Assembly: GCF_006539985.1 (NCBI RefSeq)
Contig: NZ_BJOB01000027.1
Coordinates: 1 to 33,902, forward strand
DNA from: Kurthia gibsonii
GTDB taxonomy: Bacteria; Bacillota; Bacilli; Bacillales_A; Planococcaceae
DNA: 33,902 nucleotides
Direction: 5' to 3'
The notes under the pieces are model-generated. The model had not been told where the DNA came from and did not search any database. It saw nothing but the letters and a program-made list of their open reading frames with translations. The translations under genes and the position numbers were made by a program. Of this stretch, positions 1 through 9,318 are shown piece by piece. Numbering within the stretch: position 1 is the first letter of the stretch; every line of letters begins with the position of its first letter.

Positions 1-18
1 GTCCCAAGCTCTTTCATC

Positions 19-1593
19 TTATAGTAAGCTATATAAACGAATCTCTGGGTATTTATCATTGAACCAACGCATTGCAAATTCATTTTCGAATAAGAATACC
101 TTATTACCAAAACGATCATTTACAAGCATACTACGTGGACCTGTCATTGAGTCTTTTACGTCTTCTTCATTTTCAATCCAACGGGCAATTTTCGAACCGA
201 TTGGTTGCATAACCACATCTACGTTATACTCATTCTTCATGCGGTTTTCAAATACTTCAAACTGTAATTGACCAACTGCTCCAAGAATTGTATCTTCTGT
301 GTGTAATGTTTTATAGTATTGAATCGCACCTTCTTGTACTAATTGCTCAATACCTTTATGGAAGTGCTTTTGCTTCATGACGTTTTTCGCTGTTACACGC
401 ACAAATAATTCAGGTGTGAATTGCGGTAATTTTTCAAATTGGAATTTCTTTTTGCCGCCGACAATTGTATCACCAATTTGGTAGTTACCTGTATCATATA
501 AACCGATAATATCACCCGCTACAGCTTCATCTGCTGTTTCACGGTCATCTGCTAAGAACGTTGTCGCCTGTGTTACTTTGAATGATTTCGCTGTACGTGT
601 CATCGTTACATTCATACCACGCGTGAATTTACCTGATACGATACGAACGAATGCGATACGGTCGCGGTGAGCTGGGTTCATATTTGCTTGAATTTTGAAT
701 ACGAATCCTGAGAATTCTTCATCTGTTGGTTCCACAATTGTTTCTTGTTCTGTTAAACGTGGTTGTGGACCTGGCGCAAACTTCAAGTATGTTTCAAGGA
801 ATGTTTGTACCCCGAAGTTTGTTAAAGCTGAACCGAAGAATACAGGTGTTAATTGACCTTTTGCAATCGCATCTTCAGAGAAGTCATTACCAGCTTCATC
901 TAAAAGTAAAATATCGTCTAAAGCCTGTGTGTAGTAAGATGTTTTTGTCATATCATTCTCAACATCTACTCCACCTTCTGCATTTAAAGGAATGAATCGA
1001 TCTTCTTCTTCTGTACGGAATTGTTCAATACGGTTATTGTAGCGGTCATAAATCCCTAAGAACTCTTTACCCATACCGATTGGCCAGTTCATCGCATATG
1101 TTTGAATGCCTAATACTTCTTCTAATTCTTCCATTAATTCTAGTGGTTCTTTACCTTGACGGTCTAATTTATTAATGAATGTGAAGATTGGAATACCACG
1201 CATACGACATACTTGGAATAACTTCTTCGTTTGTTCCTCAATCCCTTTTGCGGCATCGACAACCATGACTGCACTATCTACAGCCATTAATGTACGGTAT
1301 GTGTCTTCCGAGAAATCTTGGTGTCCTGGTGTATCTAAGATGTTGATACGGCAATCTGCATAATCGAATTGCATAACAGATGATGTAACCGAAATACCAC
1401 GTTGTTTTTCGATTTCCATCCAGTCAGATGTTGCGAATTTACCTGATTTTTTACCCTTTACTGTACCGGCATCGCGAATCGCACCACCAAAGTATAAAAG
1501 TTTTTCTGTAATTGTTGTTTTACCAGCATCGGGGTGGGAGATAATCGCAAAAGTACGACGTGATAAAATTTCTTGTTCTAATGTTGTGCTCAT
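19..1593 (-). CDS. prfC: Peptide chain release factor 3 (class II release factor GTPase)
   Basis: A translational GTPase that recycles RF1 and RF2 from the ribosome after peptide release; cytosolic. Visible motifs are the P-loop (SHPDAGKTT, residues about 19-27), the switch II motif DTPGHQDF near residue 87 and the NKLDR guanine-specificity motif near residue 140. After these come the EF-G-like domain II and the RF3 C-terminal domain. The length of 524 aa is close to E. coli PrfC (529 aa). I chose the ATG at 1593 because AGAAGGAG lies 8 bases upstream; an upstream in-frame ATG would add 11 residues but has no ribosome site. The TAA at 19-21 completes the gene inside the window. A candidate extended -10 lies at 1724-1729. 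B. subtilis 168 is not known to carry prfC, so its presence supports a non-Bacillus affiliation. Identification is secure. Confidence 0.96.
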   Translation of the reverse strand: MSTTLEQEILSRRTFAIISHPDAGKTTITEKLLYFGGAIRDAGTVKGKKSGKFATSDWMEIEKQRGISVTSSVMQFDYADCRINILDTPGHQDFSEDTYRTLMAVDSAVMVVDAAKGIEEQTKKLFQVCRMRGIPIFTFINKLDRQGKEPLELMEELEEVLGIQTYAMNWPIGMGKEFLGIYDRYNNRIEQFRTEEEDRFIPLNAEGGVDVENDMTKTSYYTQALDDILLLDEAGNDFSEDAIAKGQLTPVFFGSALTNFGVQTFLETYLKFAPGPQPRLTEQETIVEPTDEEFSGFVFKIQANMNPAHRDRIAFVRIVSGKFTRGMNVTMTRTAKSFKVTQATTFLADDRETADEAVAGDIIGLYDTGNYQIGDTIVGGKKKFQFEKLPQFTPELFVRVTAKNVMKQKHFHKGIEQLVQEGAIQYYKTLHTEDTILGAVGQLQFEVFENRMKNEYNVDVVMQPIGSKIARWIENEEDVKDSMTGPRSMLVNDRFGNKVFLFENEFAMRWFNDKYPEIRLYSLL

Positions 1594-1723
1594 TATTTTG
1601 CTCCTTCTACTATCATATATTTTCATAAATGGTTGGTTGAAGGTTTGTCTACATCGGGTATCACCGTTCCTTACCTATGAGTTTGTATATGATTCGTTCA
1701 TTATTTACGTTTCTAACCTTACA

Positions 1724-1732
1724 ATTATATCA
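1724..1732 (-). promoter_or_regulatory. Candidate extended -10 promoter of prfC
   Basis: The minus strand reads TTGATATAAT, a consensus -10 with an upstream TG (extended -10). The -35 region is poor. The predicted transcript would carry a 5' leader of about 120 nt before the prfC start. Upstream lies the IS element, so prfC probably depends on this promoter rather than on read-through from murE. Confidence 0.45.
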
Positions 1733-1779
1733 AAATTATCATATGAGAAAAACCCCTAAAGTAAAAGCACATCGAAGTG

Positions 1780-2050
1780 AACTACTCTCCACTTATAGAA
1801 GTGGGAGCTTCTTGGTCAATATACCCAATGGTACAAGTTTACCCAAGCTAATAAGGTAGTCCCTACCTCAAGTTATTACCAAAATTATAGGGCTAATTTC
1901 AGTAGATTTATGCTCGCATTTATATCTCTGTCGTGGATTGCGCCACATTCGGGACAAGTCCATTTTCTAAGTGCTAGATTTTTTACATCACTATTTTTAT
2001 AACCACATTCTGAACAAAGTTGACTACTAGCATAGTTAGATGGAGCAATA
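1780..2050 (-). ncRNA. Putative omega RNA (reRNA) of TnpB
   Basis: In studied IS605-family elements the TnpB guide RNA comes from the 3' part of tnpB plus the right end, with its guide read from DNA just outside the element. The same segment here holds a short hairpin (GGTAGGGACTACC, about 1855-1867) and the right-end hairpin (1785-1807). The boundaries are inferred by analogy; no processing site can be seen. The guide would be host sequence just below about 1781, between the element and prfC. Confidence 0.4.
1785..1807 (-). repeat. IS right-end hairpin with bulged T
   Basis: CTC-T-CCACTT, loop ATAG, AAGTGGGAG: nine base pairs interrupted by one unpaired base. IS200/IS605 Y1 transposases are known to recognise such imperfect subterminal hairpins. 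It lies downstream of tnpB, where the right end and the omega RNA of TnpB are expected. Confidence 0.75.
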
Positions 2051-2973
2051 ACTATTTTTCTACCTTGCCAAGATGCTTTATATTCTAACATTATCCTAAA
2101 TTCAGCCCAACTAACTTCACTTATTGCCTTAGCTAATTTATGATTTTTTAGCATATTTTTAACTCTCAAATCTTCTAAAACTATTACTTGGTTATCGCTA
2201 ATAATTTTAGTTGATAATTTGTGTAGAAAGTCTTTACGTTGATTGGCTATTTTTTGATGTAGTTTAGCAACCTTTAATCTTGCTTTATATCTGTTATTAC
2301 TTCCTTTAGTTTTTCTGCTCAAATCCTTTTGTAATTTAGCTAATTTCTTTTCAGATTTTCTAAGATTTTTAGGGTTGTCATATCTATCGCCATTGGAACA
2401 TATAGCAAATTCCTTTAACCCAAGGTCAATGCCTATTTTATTATCATTCTTTGGTAGTTGACTATTTTCAGTATCTACTAATATTGAAATATAGTATTGA
2501 TTGCTTGGTGTTTTAGATATAGTTGCAGATTTAATCAATCCTTTGAATTGCCTATGCAAAACTATTTTTATCTTAGATTTTAACTTAGGTATTTTTACAT
2601 ATCTCCCATCTATCCGAATAGTTCCCTTTTGATTATTAGTTGTATAACTAAATCTATTCGTTTTTTTAGACTTGAATTTAGGAAATCCTATGGACTTATC
2701 TCTAAAGAAGTTTTTATATGCTTTATCTAAATTCATTTGTGCATTAGCTAAAGCTAAACTATCTACTTCTTTTAACCACTCATATTCTTTCTTGTATTGA
2801 GCAGGTGTAGGGTATTTCATAGCTTTATTATCTAAATCTTTATTTTCTTCATAAGATTTAATTCTATCTGCTAACATTTTATTATAGATAAATCTAGTAC
2901 AACCAAAGACTTTAGCAAGATATAATCTTTGTTCACTTGTTGGATATATCCTATACTTATAGGCTTTAAGCAT
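1885..2973 (-). CDS. tnpB: TnpB RNA-guided endonuclease of IS200/IS605 element
   Basis: A 362-aa protein of the TnpB family, RNA-guided DNA nucleases related to Cas12. In studied elements they cut the empty donor site and help the element persist. The RuvC-like catalytic residues are all present: D183 in GIDLG, E267 in VLEDL and D350 in HDRDIN. A four-cysteine zinc finger (C320, C323, C340, C343) sits between the last two. The N-terminal helical region starts [12 protein letters not shown], typical of the family. The start codon overlaps the tnpA stop (TAATG), with AGGGGGTG just upstream, so the two genes are translationally coupled. Length is slightly shorter than the usual 370-400 aa but no motif is missing. 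Confidence 0.93.
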   Translation of the reverse strand: MLKAYKYRIYPTSEQRLYLAKVFGCTRFIYNKMLADRIKSYEENKDLDNKAMKYPTPAQYKKEYEWLKEVDSLALANAQMNLDKAYKNFFRDKSIGFPKFKSKKTNRFSYTTNNQKGTIRIDGRYVKIPKLKSKIKIVLHRQFKGLIKSATISKTPSNQYYISILVDTENSQLPKNDNKIGIDLGLKEFAICSNGDRYDNPKNLRKSEKKLAKLQKDLSRKTKGSNNRYKARLKVAKLHQKIANQRKDFLHKLSTKIISDNQVIVLEDLRVKNMLKNHKLAKAISEVSWAEFRIMLEYKASWQGRKIVIAPSNYASSQLCSECGYKNSDVKNLALRKWTCPECGAIHDRDINASINLLKLAL

Positions 2974-3371
2974 TATCTCACCCCCTGTTTTTCAATATAT
3001 TTTCTTACTACTTCAATAGGTGCTCCACCAGCAGTTAGTAAGCAATAACTTCTACTCCAAAAATATTCTTTCCATAACTGTTTTCTTATAGATGGATATT
3101 CCTTTTTTATAAGTCTACTACTTGCAGACTTATAAGCATTAAGGAATTTAGATATTTCTGTATTTGGTGTACCTCTGAATAGTAAGTGAACATGGTCTTT
3201 ATCGTGATTCCATTCTTCTAAAGTTACATTATACTTAGGTGAAATATACTCAAATATTTCCTTTAATCTATTGGATATATCATCATCAATTACTTTTCTA
3301 CGATATTTTATAACCAATACTAAGTGATATGATAACTTGAATACTGAATGGTTATTAGTGTCTAAATCCAT
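2973..3371 (-). CDS. tnpA: IS200/IS605 Y1 transposase
   Basis: A 132-aa HUH-type single-strand transposase that excises and inserts the element as single-stranded DNA. The HUH motif is H60-V-H62 (HVHLLF), and the catalytic tyrosine is Y125 in VVRKYIEKQ. The length is typical of Y1 TnpA. It is followed by tnpB through a TAATG overlap. Both catalytic elements are intact, so transposition is plausible. The family assignment is secure; no subgroup name can be given without a database. Confidence 0.93.
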   Translation of the reverse strand: MDLDTNNHSVFKLSYHLVLVIKYRRKVIDDDISNRLKEIFEYISPKYNVTLEEWNHDKDHVHLLFRGTPNTEISKFLNAYKSASSRLIKKEYPSIRKQLWKEYFWSRSYCLLTAGGAPIEVVRKYIEKQGVR

Positions 3372-3447
3372 TGATATTCCTACTTTCTATCCTTTACTAC
3401 TGATTATACTGTACTTCTATCGTTGACTGTCGTCAAGTGCTATCCAT

Positions 3448-3468
3448 CTCCCACTTTAGAAGTGGGAG
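3448..3468 (-). repeat. IS left-end hairpin
   Basis: CTCCCACTT, loop TAG, AAGTGGGAG: a perfect 9-bp stem upstream of tnpA. Its sequence closely resembles the right-end hairpin at 1785-1807, which marks the two ends of the element. Confidence 0.75.
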
Positions 3469-3490
3469 AATTTCGCACAATTAGGTTAAA

Positions 3491-3526
3491 AAAGAAGTTG
3501 TGGCTTATTTCAACCACAACTTCTTT
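3491..3526 (-). terminator. Rho-independent terminator of murE
   Basis: A 13-bp stem, AAAGAAGTTGTGG (3491-3503) with CCACAACTTCTTT (3514-3526), followed on the minus strand by a run of T. The IS element begins immediately after this T run. Confidence 0.85.
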
Positions 3527-3532
3527 TGAATC

Positions 3533-5005
3533 TTACATACCGAACTTTTCTTTTGCTGCAATCAGCGCAATTTCTGCATCGCTATGTGGATACTTTGTAT
3601 CTTCAATAATTTGATAATCTTCATGACCTTTACCAGCGAATAAGATTAAATCACCTGGTTCCGCAATTTCTACTGCATGGCGAACTGCTTCTGCGCGGTC
3701 ACCAATACATGCATAGTTATCATGTGTCATACCTTTTTCTAAATCGCCTACAATTGAATCATATGCTTCATAGCGGGGATCGTCTGTTGTTAAGACAACG
3801 TAATCAGCCATTGAAGCCATGCGTGCCATATCTGGACGTTTTGATTTATCACGATTACCACCTGTACCGATGACAAAGATTAATTTTTTCTCTTTGTATG
3901 GCATAGCTGCTGTAATTGCTTTTTCAATTGCATCTGGTGTATGTGCATAATCAACAAAAATTGAAATCGGTAATTTACCTGTCTCAATTTTTTGCATACG
4001 CCCTTTAATCGGCATCATATGTTCAAATTGTTGAATAATATCATCTAATGCATAACCTTTACAATAAAGAGCTGCTGTTGCGGCTAACATATTGTACACA
4101 TTGAATTCACCAAGTAACTTTAATTCGACGTGTTTTGTACCTTCTGGTGTTTTCATATCGAACTCTGTATGTTCATCATGGTATTTAATATTCAAACCTT
4201 GGAATACAGCGTTGTCATCATGAATCGCATATGTCCAGATTGGATAAGGTGTTAAACCCGCATATGTTTTAGACCATGGATCATCTGAATTTAATACGGC
4301 ATGTTTATCTTTTTCAAGGTCTTGTCCCAGTTGAGAGAATAACATCCCTTTGGCGTTACCGTAGTTTTCCATTGTGCCGTGGAAGTCTAAATGGTCATGC
4401 GTTAAGTTCGTGAAAATTGCAACGTCGAATTCAACACCTGCTAAACGACCTAGTACAAGTCCATGTGAAGATACTTCCATGACCATACCGCGACAACCTT
4501 CTGCTTTGGCACGGAAAATCATTTGTTGTGTTGTCAGTGCATCACTTGTTGTATTCGCTGAATCGTACATGACACCATTCAAGTTAAAACCGATTGTGCC
4601 AGATAGCGCTGAACGTACACCCAGTCCTTGTAAAACATTTTGAATCATTGTCGCAACAGACGTTTTACCATTTGTACCTGTTACACCAAACATCGTCAAA
4701 TCTTTTGAAGGATAGTCGAAGAATTTTGCTGCGAGTAAGCCAAGTGCACGACTTGTATCTTCTACAACAACTTGTGCGACATCTCCTGTTAAATCAAGTA
4801 CATGATCGACTACGACAATTGTTGCACCTTGATCTACTGCTTGCTGTGCAAAATCATGTGCATCGACTGTGTAACCTTTAATACAGATAAAAATAGTTTT
4901 ATCTTGTACATTGCGTGAATCGATAGCAATATCTTTAATATTTTCTGGTAATGTTCCGATAATTTTTTTAATCGGTAAACATTGTAATAATTGTGTTGCT
5001 TGCAT
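3533..5005 (-). CDS. murE: UDP-N-acetylmuramoyl-tripeptide synthetase MurE, probably L-lysine-adding
   Basis: An ATP-dependent Mur ligase that adds the third amino acid to UDP-MurNAc-L-Ala-D-Glu in the cytosol. The ATP loop GVTGTNGKTS is near residue 107, followed by the central domain (EVSSHGL, NLTHDHLDFHG) and the C-terminal domain. The residue-3 selectivity motif at about 407-410 is DDPR, not the DNPR of meso-diaminopimelate enzymes. This fits the L-Lys peptidoglycan of many Planococcaceae but does not prove it. I chose the ATG at 5005 (490 aa): GAGGAGG lies in the last codons of the upstream peptidase gene and only one base separates that gene's TAG from this ATG, so the two are translationally coupled. 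An earlier in-frame start is less likely. A strong terminator follows. Confidence 0.95.
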   Translation of the reverse strand: MQATQLLQCLPIKKIIGTLPENIKDIAIDSRNVQDKTIFICIKGYTVDAHDFAQQAVDQGATIVVVDHVLDLTGDVAQVVVEDTSRALGLLAAKFFDYPSKDLTMFGVTGTNGKTSVATMIQNVLQGLGVRSALSGTIGFNLNGVMYDSANTTSDALTTQQMIFRAKAEGCRGMVMEVSSHGLVLGRLAGVEFDVAIFTNLTHDHLDFHGTMENYGNAKGMLFSQLGQDLEKDKHAVLNSDDPWSKTYAGLTPYPIWTYAIHDDNAVFQGLNIKYHDEHTEFDMKTPEGTKHVELKLLGEFNVYNMLAATAALYCKGYALDDIIQQFEHMMPIKGRMQKIETGKLPISIFVDYAHTPDAIEKAITAAMPYKEKKLIFVIGTGGNRDKSKRPDMARMASMADYVVLTTDDPRYEAYDSIVGDLEKGMTHDNYACIGDRAEAVRHAVEIAEPGDLILFAGKGHEDYQIIEDTKYPHSDAEIALIAAKEKFGM

Positions 5006-5006
5006 A

Positions 5007-6071
5007 CTATGCTTCCTCCTCTTCATCTACCATTGGCGACATTACATATGCATAAAGTAAATCTGCTGTATGACGCAAAGAATCTATATGCGTTCGCTCA
5101 TAGGCATGAGAAGATTCAATACCTGCACCAAATAAAGCATGGCGAACATCTGCCCCTGCTTTAATCGCAGCCGAGGCATCTGATCCGTAATAAGGGTAAA
5201 TGTCTAGCTTATAATCAATTTGATTTGCTTTTGCAAGTCGAACAAGTTGCTGGGTTAATTCATAGTGATAAGGACCACTTGAGTCTTTTGCACAAATTGA
5301 GACTGTGTATTCATCTGTTTGTTGCCCATCACCAATTGCCCCCATATCTACTGCAATATACTCGACTGTTTTTTCTGGAATATTTGAATTACCGCCATAA
5401 CCAATTTCTTCATTATTTGAAATATAAATATGTGTTGTATAAGGTAATGTGATTTGTTTTTGATGTACATATTTTACAAGTTCAATTAATAATGTCGTAC
5501 TCGCCTTATCATCTAAATGACGTGTTTTAATGAAGCCTGTATCTGTCTGTTCAAAACGATTATCAAATGAGATGAAGTCCCCAACTTCAATTCCAAGCGC
5601 GCGCGTATCGTCCGCATTTTTCACTCTTGCATCTACACGCACTTCGATATGTTTTTCATCACGTGGCAAACTACCTGCACCACGATAAACATGGACAGAT
5701 GTTTCGTGCATTAAAATCGTTCCACGAATTTCTTCGCCAGACGCTGTATGAATTGTACAATACTCACCTTCTACTGCATTCCAATTAAATCCGCCAATCA
5801 TCGATAACGATAAGCGACCTGAAGACTTCACTTCTTTTACCATAGCACCTAGTGTATCTGTATGTGCTGTTAATAAACGATGACGTTCATCGTTCTCACC
5901 TTTCAGTGTCACAATTAATGCGCCTTTATTCGTGCGTGTATAAGGAACACCGATTTCGTCGAAAATTGTCGCCATCACTTGCATGATTTTTTTCGTGTAC
6001 CCAGTAGGGCTCGGTGTGTTCGTTAGTTTTTCTAGTAAAGCAATTGTTTCAGTCTCATTAAAAATACTCAA
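5007..6071 (-). CDS. M42 family metallopeptidase (aminopeptidase/endoglucanase-like)
   Basis: A 354-aa cytosolic di-metal aminopeptidase of the M42 family, related to YsdC, YtoP and FrvX. Metal ligands and catalytic residues are recognisable: H70 in AHTDT, D in HLDDKAS, EE in NNEEIGYGG, D in VDMGAI and H in the ESSHAYERTH stretch. The start is TTG at 6071, supported by AGAGGGGG upstream; no ATG fits the ribosome site. The end of the gene encodes EEEEEA, whose codons also supply the ribosome binding site for murE, one base downstream. The substrate cannot be told from sequence. The coupling to murE may only be an expression arrangement. Confidence 0.9.
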   Translation of the reverse strand: MSIFNETETIALLEKLTNTPSPTGYTKKIMQVMATIFDEIGVPYTRTNKGALIVTLKGENDERHRLLTAHTDTLGAMVKEVKSSGRLSLSMIGGFNWNAVEGEYCTIHTASGEEIRGTILMHETSVHVYRGAGSLPRDEKHIEVRVDARVKNADDTRALGIEVGDFISFDNRFEQTDTGFIKTRHLDDKASTTLLIELVKYVHQKQITLPYTTHIYISNNEEIGYGGNSNIPEKTVEYIAVDMGAIGDGQQTDEYTVSICAKDSSGPYHYELTQQLVRLAKANQIDYKLDIYPYYGSDASAAIKAGADVRHALFGAGIESSHAYERTHIDSLRHTADLLYAYVMSPMVDEEEEA

Positions 6072-6181
6072 TTTAGAAAGCCCCCTCTTATATTTATTCC
6101 ATAATATCAGAATATGACATTTTCCGACACCGTCAAATACTGTATGATAGATGTATTAATCGATTCGAGGTGTTTTTTCCT

Positions 6182-7774
6182 ATGAAGCACACTACTTCTA
6201 GTTTACGTAAACGGAATAAAATTGTGTTATTTATTATTATGACAAGTATTTTTCTATATACGGTTCTAATAGCAACTGGGTTTGCTAAGGGACTTCACAG
6301 CTTTCCTTGGCTCTCTCTCATGCTTTGCACCACAGCGTATTTACTTTATCGACTTCGCGCGAACGATTTAGTCGTTTGCGGCTTTATTGTTATGACAATT
6401 AATGTTCTACTCGTACATACAATTTATGAATCTCAAAATATTTACTCATGTATTCTACCAATTTTAGGACTTTTTATTGTCTCAATTTATCAATCAGCCT
6501 ACTTGAATGCGGCGATTATGGTCGTCTTTGCAGCTGAAATAGGTTGGTTGATATATGCACAATATCCAACACTAATGGAAACATTCGGACAAACGAATTT
6601 AGTTGTATTATTGATTATACTCGCATTTTTATGTGCGACAAGCCTTATTCAAGGGTACTATTTTAGTATTTCTTACCGAAATATCGAAACAAAAAACGAT
6701 CAAATAGAACAAGAATTCTTATCAAAAGAAGGGTATTTAAAACTATTTTTTGAAAATGCAAAAGATAGTATGGCTGTATTTGATTTGAATAATGACGTTA
6801 TTGCAGTTAATCCTGCTTTTGAAAAGTTATACGGTTGGGATATGAATGAGTGTATTGGTAAACAACTGCCAATGGTACCAACAGGACAATTTGAAGAATC
6901 ACGTGATCGAATGGCACGCATGCTGAATGGTGAAAGTTTTGATTTACTCGAAACTGTTGATATGCGTCGAGATGGTACATTATTTGATGCGGAAGTGACA
7001 CTATCTCCGATTTTCAACCATGATGGTGAAATTATCGCTACATCTGTCATTACACGTGATATTTCTTATCGTAAAGAAGCTGAGAGATTACTTGTACAAT
7101 CTGAAAAGCTCGACTTTGCTCAAGGTATGGCTGCAACTGTAGCACATGAAATCAGAAATCCATTAACGGTTATTTCAGGCTTTACGCAGATGATGCAACA
7201 AGACAAAGATTCTCCACATGCTTACTTTTATGGCTTAATTGACGAAGAAATTAAGCGAATTGATTTAATCATTAATGAATTCTTAATTTTAGCTCGTGAA
7301 AAAACAGATACTGAAAAAGAAGTTTTTGACGTACAAGAAATTTTAAGAGCGATGCTATTATTCTTTAAACCAAATATGCATGCTAATGAAATTGATTTAG
7401 AATCTCACTTAAGTAATCAACCTGCTGTTATCTATGGCTATCCAAATAAATTGCGTCAAGTATTTATTAATATTTTTAAAAATGCTTTAGAGGCTATTGG
7501 TACAAATGGAAATATACTCGTTTCAAGCAACATTGTTGAAGAACAATCTGTACAACTTGTCATCTCTGATAGCGGTTGTGGTATGTCCAAAGAAACCGTT
7601 GAAAAAATGTTCGAACCTTTCTTTACAACAAAAGATCAAGGGAATGGTATTGGCATGATGGTAACTTATGATATTATTCAAGAACATAAGGGAAAAATCC
7701 ATGTAACCAGTGAACCAGATTTCGGAACGACCATTACGATTACATTACCGCTCGCACAACAAAAAGAAGCATAA
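6182..7774 (+). CDS. Membrane-bound PAS-domain sensor histidine kinase, sporulation-kinase-like
   Basis: A 530-aa kinase. The N-terminus (about residues 10-170) holds five or six hydrophobic segments; a PAS domain follows (about 190-310, with FFENAKDSMAVFDLNNDVI and the PAC stretch TSVITRDIS). The dimerisation/phosphoacceptor domain carries the H-box AHEIRNPLTVISG (His near 322), and the ATPase domain shows an N-box (NIFKNALEAI), G1 (DSGCGMS), F (FEPFFTTK) and G2 (GNGIGM). This layout matches Bacillus KinB-type kinases, which phosphorylate Spo0F, but no response regulator is adjacent (orphan kinase), so the sporulation role is inferred. I chose the ATG at 6182 because CGAGGTG sits about 10 bases upstream; a GTG four codons earlier overlaps that site. 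Confidence 0.88.
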   Translation: MKHTTSSLRKRNKIVLFIIMTSIFLYTVLIATGFAKGLHSFPWLSLMLCTTAYLLYRLRANDLVVCGFIVMTINVLLVHTIYESQNIYSCILPILGLFIVSIYQSAYLNAAIMVVFAAEIGWLIYAQYPTLMETFGQTNLVVLLIILAFLCATSLIQGYYFSISYRNIETKNDQIEQEFLSKEGYLKLFFENAKDSMAVFDLNNDVIAVNPAFEKLYGWDMNECIGKQLPMVPTGQFEESRDRMARMLNGESFDLLETVDMRRDGTLFDAEVTLSPIFNHDGEIIATSVITRDISYRKEAERLLVQSEKLDFAQGMAATVAHEIRNPLTVISGFTQMMQQDKDSPHAYFYGLIDEEIKRIDLIINEFLILAREKTDTEKEVFDVQEILRAMLLFFKPNMHANEIDLESHLSNQPAVIYGYPNKLRQVFINIFKNALEAIGTNGNILVSSNIVEEQSVQLVISDSGCGMSKETVEKMFEPFFTTKDQGNGIGMMVTYDIIQEHKGKIHVTSEPDFGTTITITLPLAQQKEA

Positions 7775-7779
7775 AAAAA

Positions 7780-7817
7780 CCAGAAGACACTTTATATAGC
7801 GTCTTCTGGGATTTTTT
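7780..7817. terminator. Bidirectional terminator between kinase and aldehyde dehydrogenase genes
   Basis: Stem CCAGAAGAC (7780-7788) and GTCTTCTGG (7801-7809), flanked by an A run on the left and a T run on the right. It can therefore stop transcription of both convergent genes. Confidence 0.85.
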
Positions 7818-9208
7818 TATCTTAAAATAGTTTTCACGAGTGTTGCTTTTTGTTTATATGGTGGATACAGCAAGTTATTTGCTAATTTAGAAGAACGTTT
7901 TAGTACTGATTTTTGATGGGTGAATGCTTCAAAACTAGCTTTACCATGATAATTCCCAACACCTGATTCGCCAACACCACCGAATGGAAGGTGCCACGAT
8001 GCAACGTGCATAATTGTTTCATTAATACAGCCACCACCAAATGCTAATTCATCTAAGAAATATTGAATCGCTTTTTCAGTTTCAGAGAAGAAATAAGCAG
8101 CTAGTGGTTTAGGACGACGATTAATTTGATGAATAAGATGGGTTAAATCCGTATATACGAGAATCGGCAAGATTGGACCGAAAATTTCGTCTTGCATAAT
8201 CGGCGAATCCCATGTGATATCTTGTAAAATTGTTGGTGCCATATATAAATCTTCGCGATCTGTTTCACCGCCGAATAAAATATCACTACGATGTTGTTGT
8301 AATAAACCATTTAATCGGTCAAACTGACGTATATTAATAATACGACCAAAATCTTTACTTTGTTGTGGATTTGAACCATAAAATTTACTTAATACTTTTT
8401 TAATTTGACGAATGAAAGGCGCTTTTACGGACTCATGAACAAAAACATAATCTGGTGCGATACATGTCTGACCTGCATTGACGAATTTACCCCATACGAC
8501 ACGTTTTGCTGCCACTTCTAAATTTGCTGTTTGATCAACAATTACAGGGCTCTTACCGCCAAGTTCAAGAACATGTGGTGTTAAACGATTCGCAGCCGCC
8601 TTCGCCACAATTTTCCCAACAGCTACACTTCCTGTAAAGAAGATAAAATCAAACGGTGCATGAATCAGTGCATTCGTCTCCTCTTTTTCTCCTTCTATAA
8701 CCGCGATATATTCTAGTCTAAATGTTTCTTCTAAAATCGTGCGAATAATCTTGCATGTCTCTACTGCTGATTCCGATGGCTTCACAACAGCTGTATTCCC
8801 GCCGATGATTGCACCAATTAGTGGTTCCATTACAAGTTGGAACGGATAGTTGAATGGACCAATAATTAATGTAACACCATATGGATCATGAACAATCATA
8901 CTTTTTCCTGGCTGAAATTGAACAGGTGTTGGAACACTAACTGGATGCATCCATTCTTCTAAATACTTCAAAGCGTGACTAATACTCGAATAAATAATGC
9001 CAATCTCTGTTGTAAAAGCTTCAAATTCACTCTTACGTAAATCCTTATACAACGCTTGTTTGATTTCTTTTTCGTATTTCGAAATACTTGCTTTTAATGC
9101 CCTTAATTGCTGTTTTCGAAAAGCCAGCGTCCTAGTTTCTCCTGAATTATAATAAGTATTTTGCTTTTGAATAATTTGATGGATTTCTTCTGCTGTTACA
9201 TTGGTCAT
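7817..9208 (-). CDS. NAD(P)-dependent aldehyde dehydrogenase, class 3-like
   Basis: A 463-aa enzyme oxidising aldehydes to acids. The catalytic cysteine (residue 249) lies in NAGQTC and the general base Glu (215) in LELGGKS. The cofactor-binding stretch includes GPFNYPF, GNTAVVKPSE and FTGSVAVGK. The short length and C-terminal region resemble B. subtilis YwdH and fatty-aldehyde dehydrogenases of the ALDH3 group rather than the ~490-aa class 1/2 enzymes. Of two in-frame ATGs I prefer 9208, about 8 bases from AAAGGAGG; the one at 9214 sits only two bases from it. A candidate promoter (TTGAAG, 18 bp, TATACT) lies at 9248-9277. The gene is convergent with the histidine kinase and divergent from yhgE. 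The natural aldehyde is unknown. Confidence 0.9.
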   Translation of the reverse strand: MTNVTAEEIHQIIQKQNTYYNSGETRTLAFRKQQLRALKASISKYEKEIKQALYKDLRKSEFEAFTTEIGIIYSSISHALKYLEEWMHPVSVPTPVQFQPGKSMIVHDPYGVTLIIGPFNYPFQLVMEPLIGAIIGGNTAVVKPSESAVETCKIIRTILEETFRLEYIAVIEGEKEETNALIHAPFDFIFFTGSVAVGKIVAKAAANRLTPHVLELGGKSPVIVDQTANLEVAAKRVVWGKFVNAGQTCIAPDYVFVHESVKAPFIRQIKKVLSKFYGSNPQQSKDFGRIINIRQFDRLNGLLQQHRSDILFGGETDREDLYMAPTILQDITWDSPIMQDEIFGPILPILVYTDLTHLIHQINRRPKPLAAYFFSETEKAIQYFLDELAFGGGCINETIMHVASWHLPFGGVGESGVGNYHGKASFEAFTHQKSVLKRSSKLANNLLYPPYKQKATLVKTILR

Positions 9209-9247
9209 TCTCATTTCCTCCTTTAATTTCCTAAAATATGTGGTTTT

Positions 9248-9277
9248 AGTATATCATTGTATAAGTTACTGCTTCAA
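9248..9277 (-). promoter_or_regulatory. Candidate sigma-A promoter of aldehyde dehydrogenase gene
   Basis: Minus strand: TTGAAG (9272-9277), 18-base spacer, TATACT (9248-9253). It is placed about 40 bases upstream of the start codon. Confidence 0.5.
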
Positions 9278-9318
9278 TGTTCACGAATTTGGGTAAATTT
9301 TCACAAAGGGGGATTCGT

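Larger units (their letters stand above)
1780..3485 (-). mobile_element. IS200/IS605-family element (tnpA-tnpB type)
   Basis: The element contains a Y1 transposase gene and a TnpB gene in the same direction. It is bounded by subterminal hairpins, not terminal inverted repeats, as is typical of this family. The right-end hairpin is at 1785-1807: CTC, a bulged T, CCACTT, loop ATAG, AAGTGG, GAG. The left-end hairpin at 3448-3468 is a perfect 9-bp stem, CTCCCACTT with loop TAG. Exact ends are approximate because the family makes no target duplication. On the minus strand the left end abuts TTTAA from the murE terminator run, a plausible target motif. The host units on either side (murE with its terminator, and prfC) are intact. 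Both element genes have complete catalytic motifs, so it may still be active. Confidence 0.88.

Noticed and set aside
1677-1859. 60-residue plus-strand frame across the IS right end
   Set aside because: It covers the hairpin end of the element and has no ribosome site.
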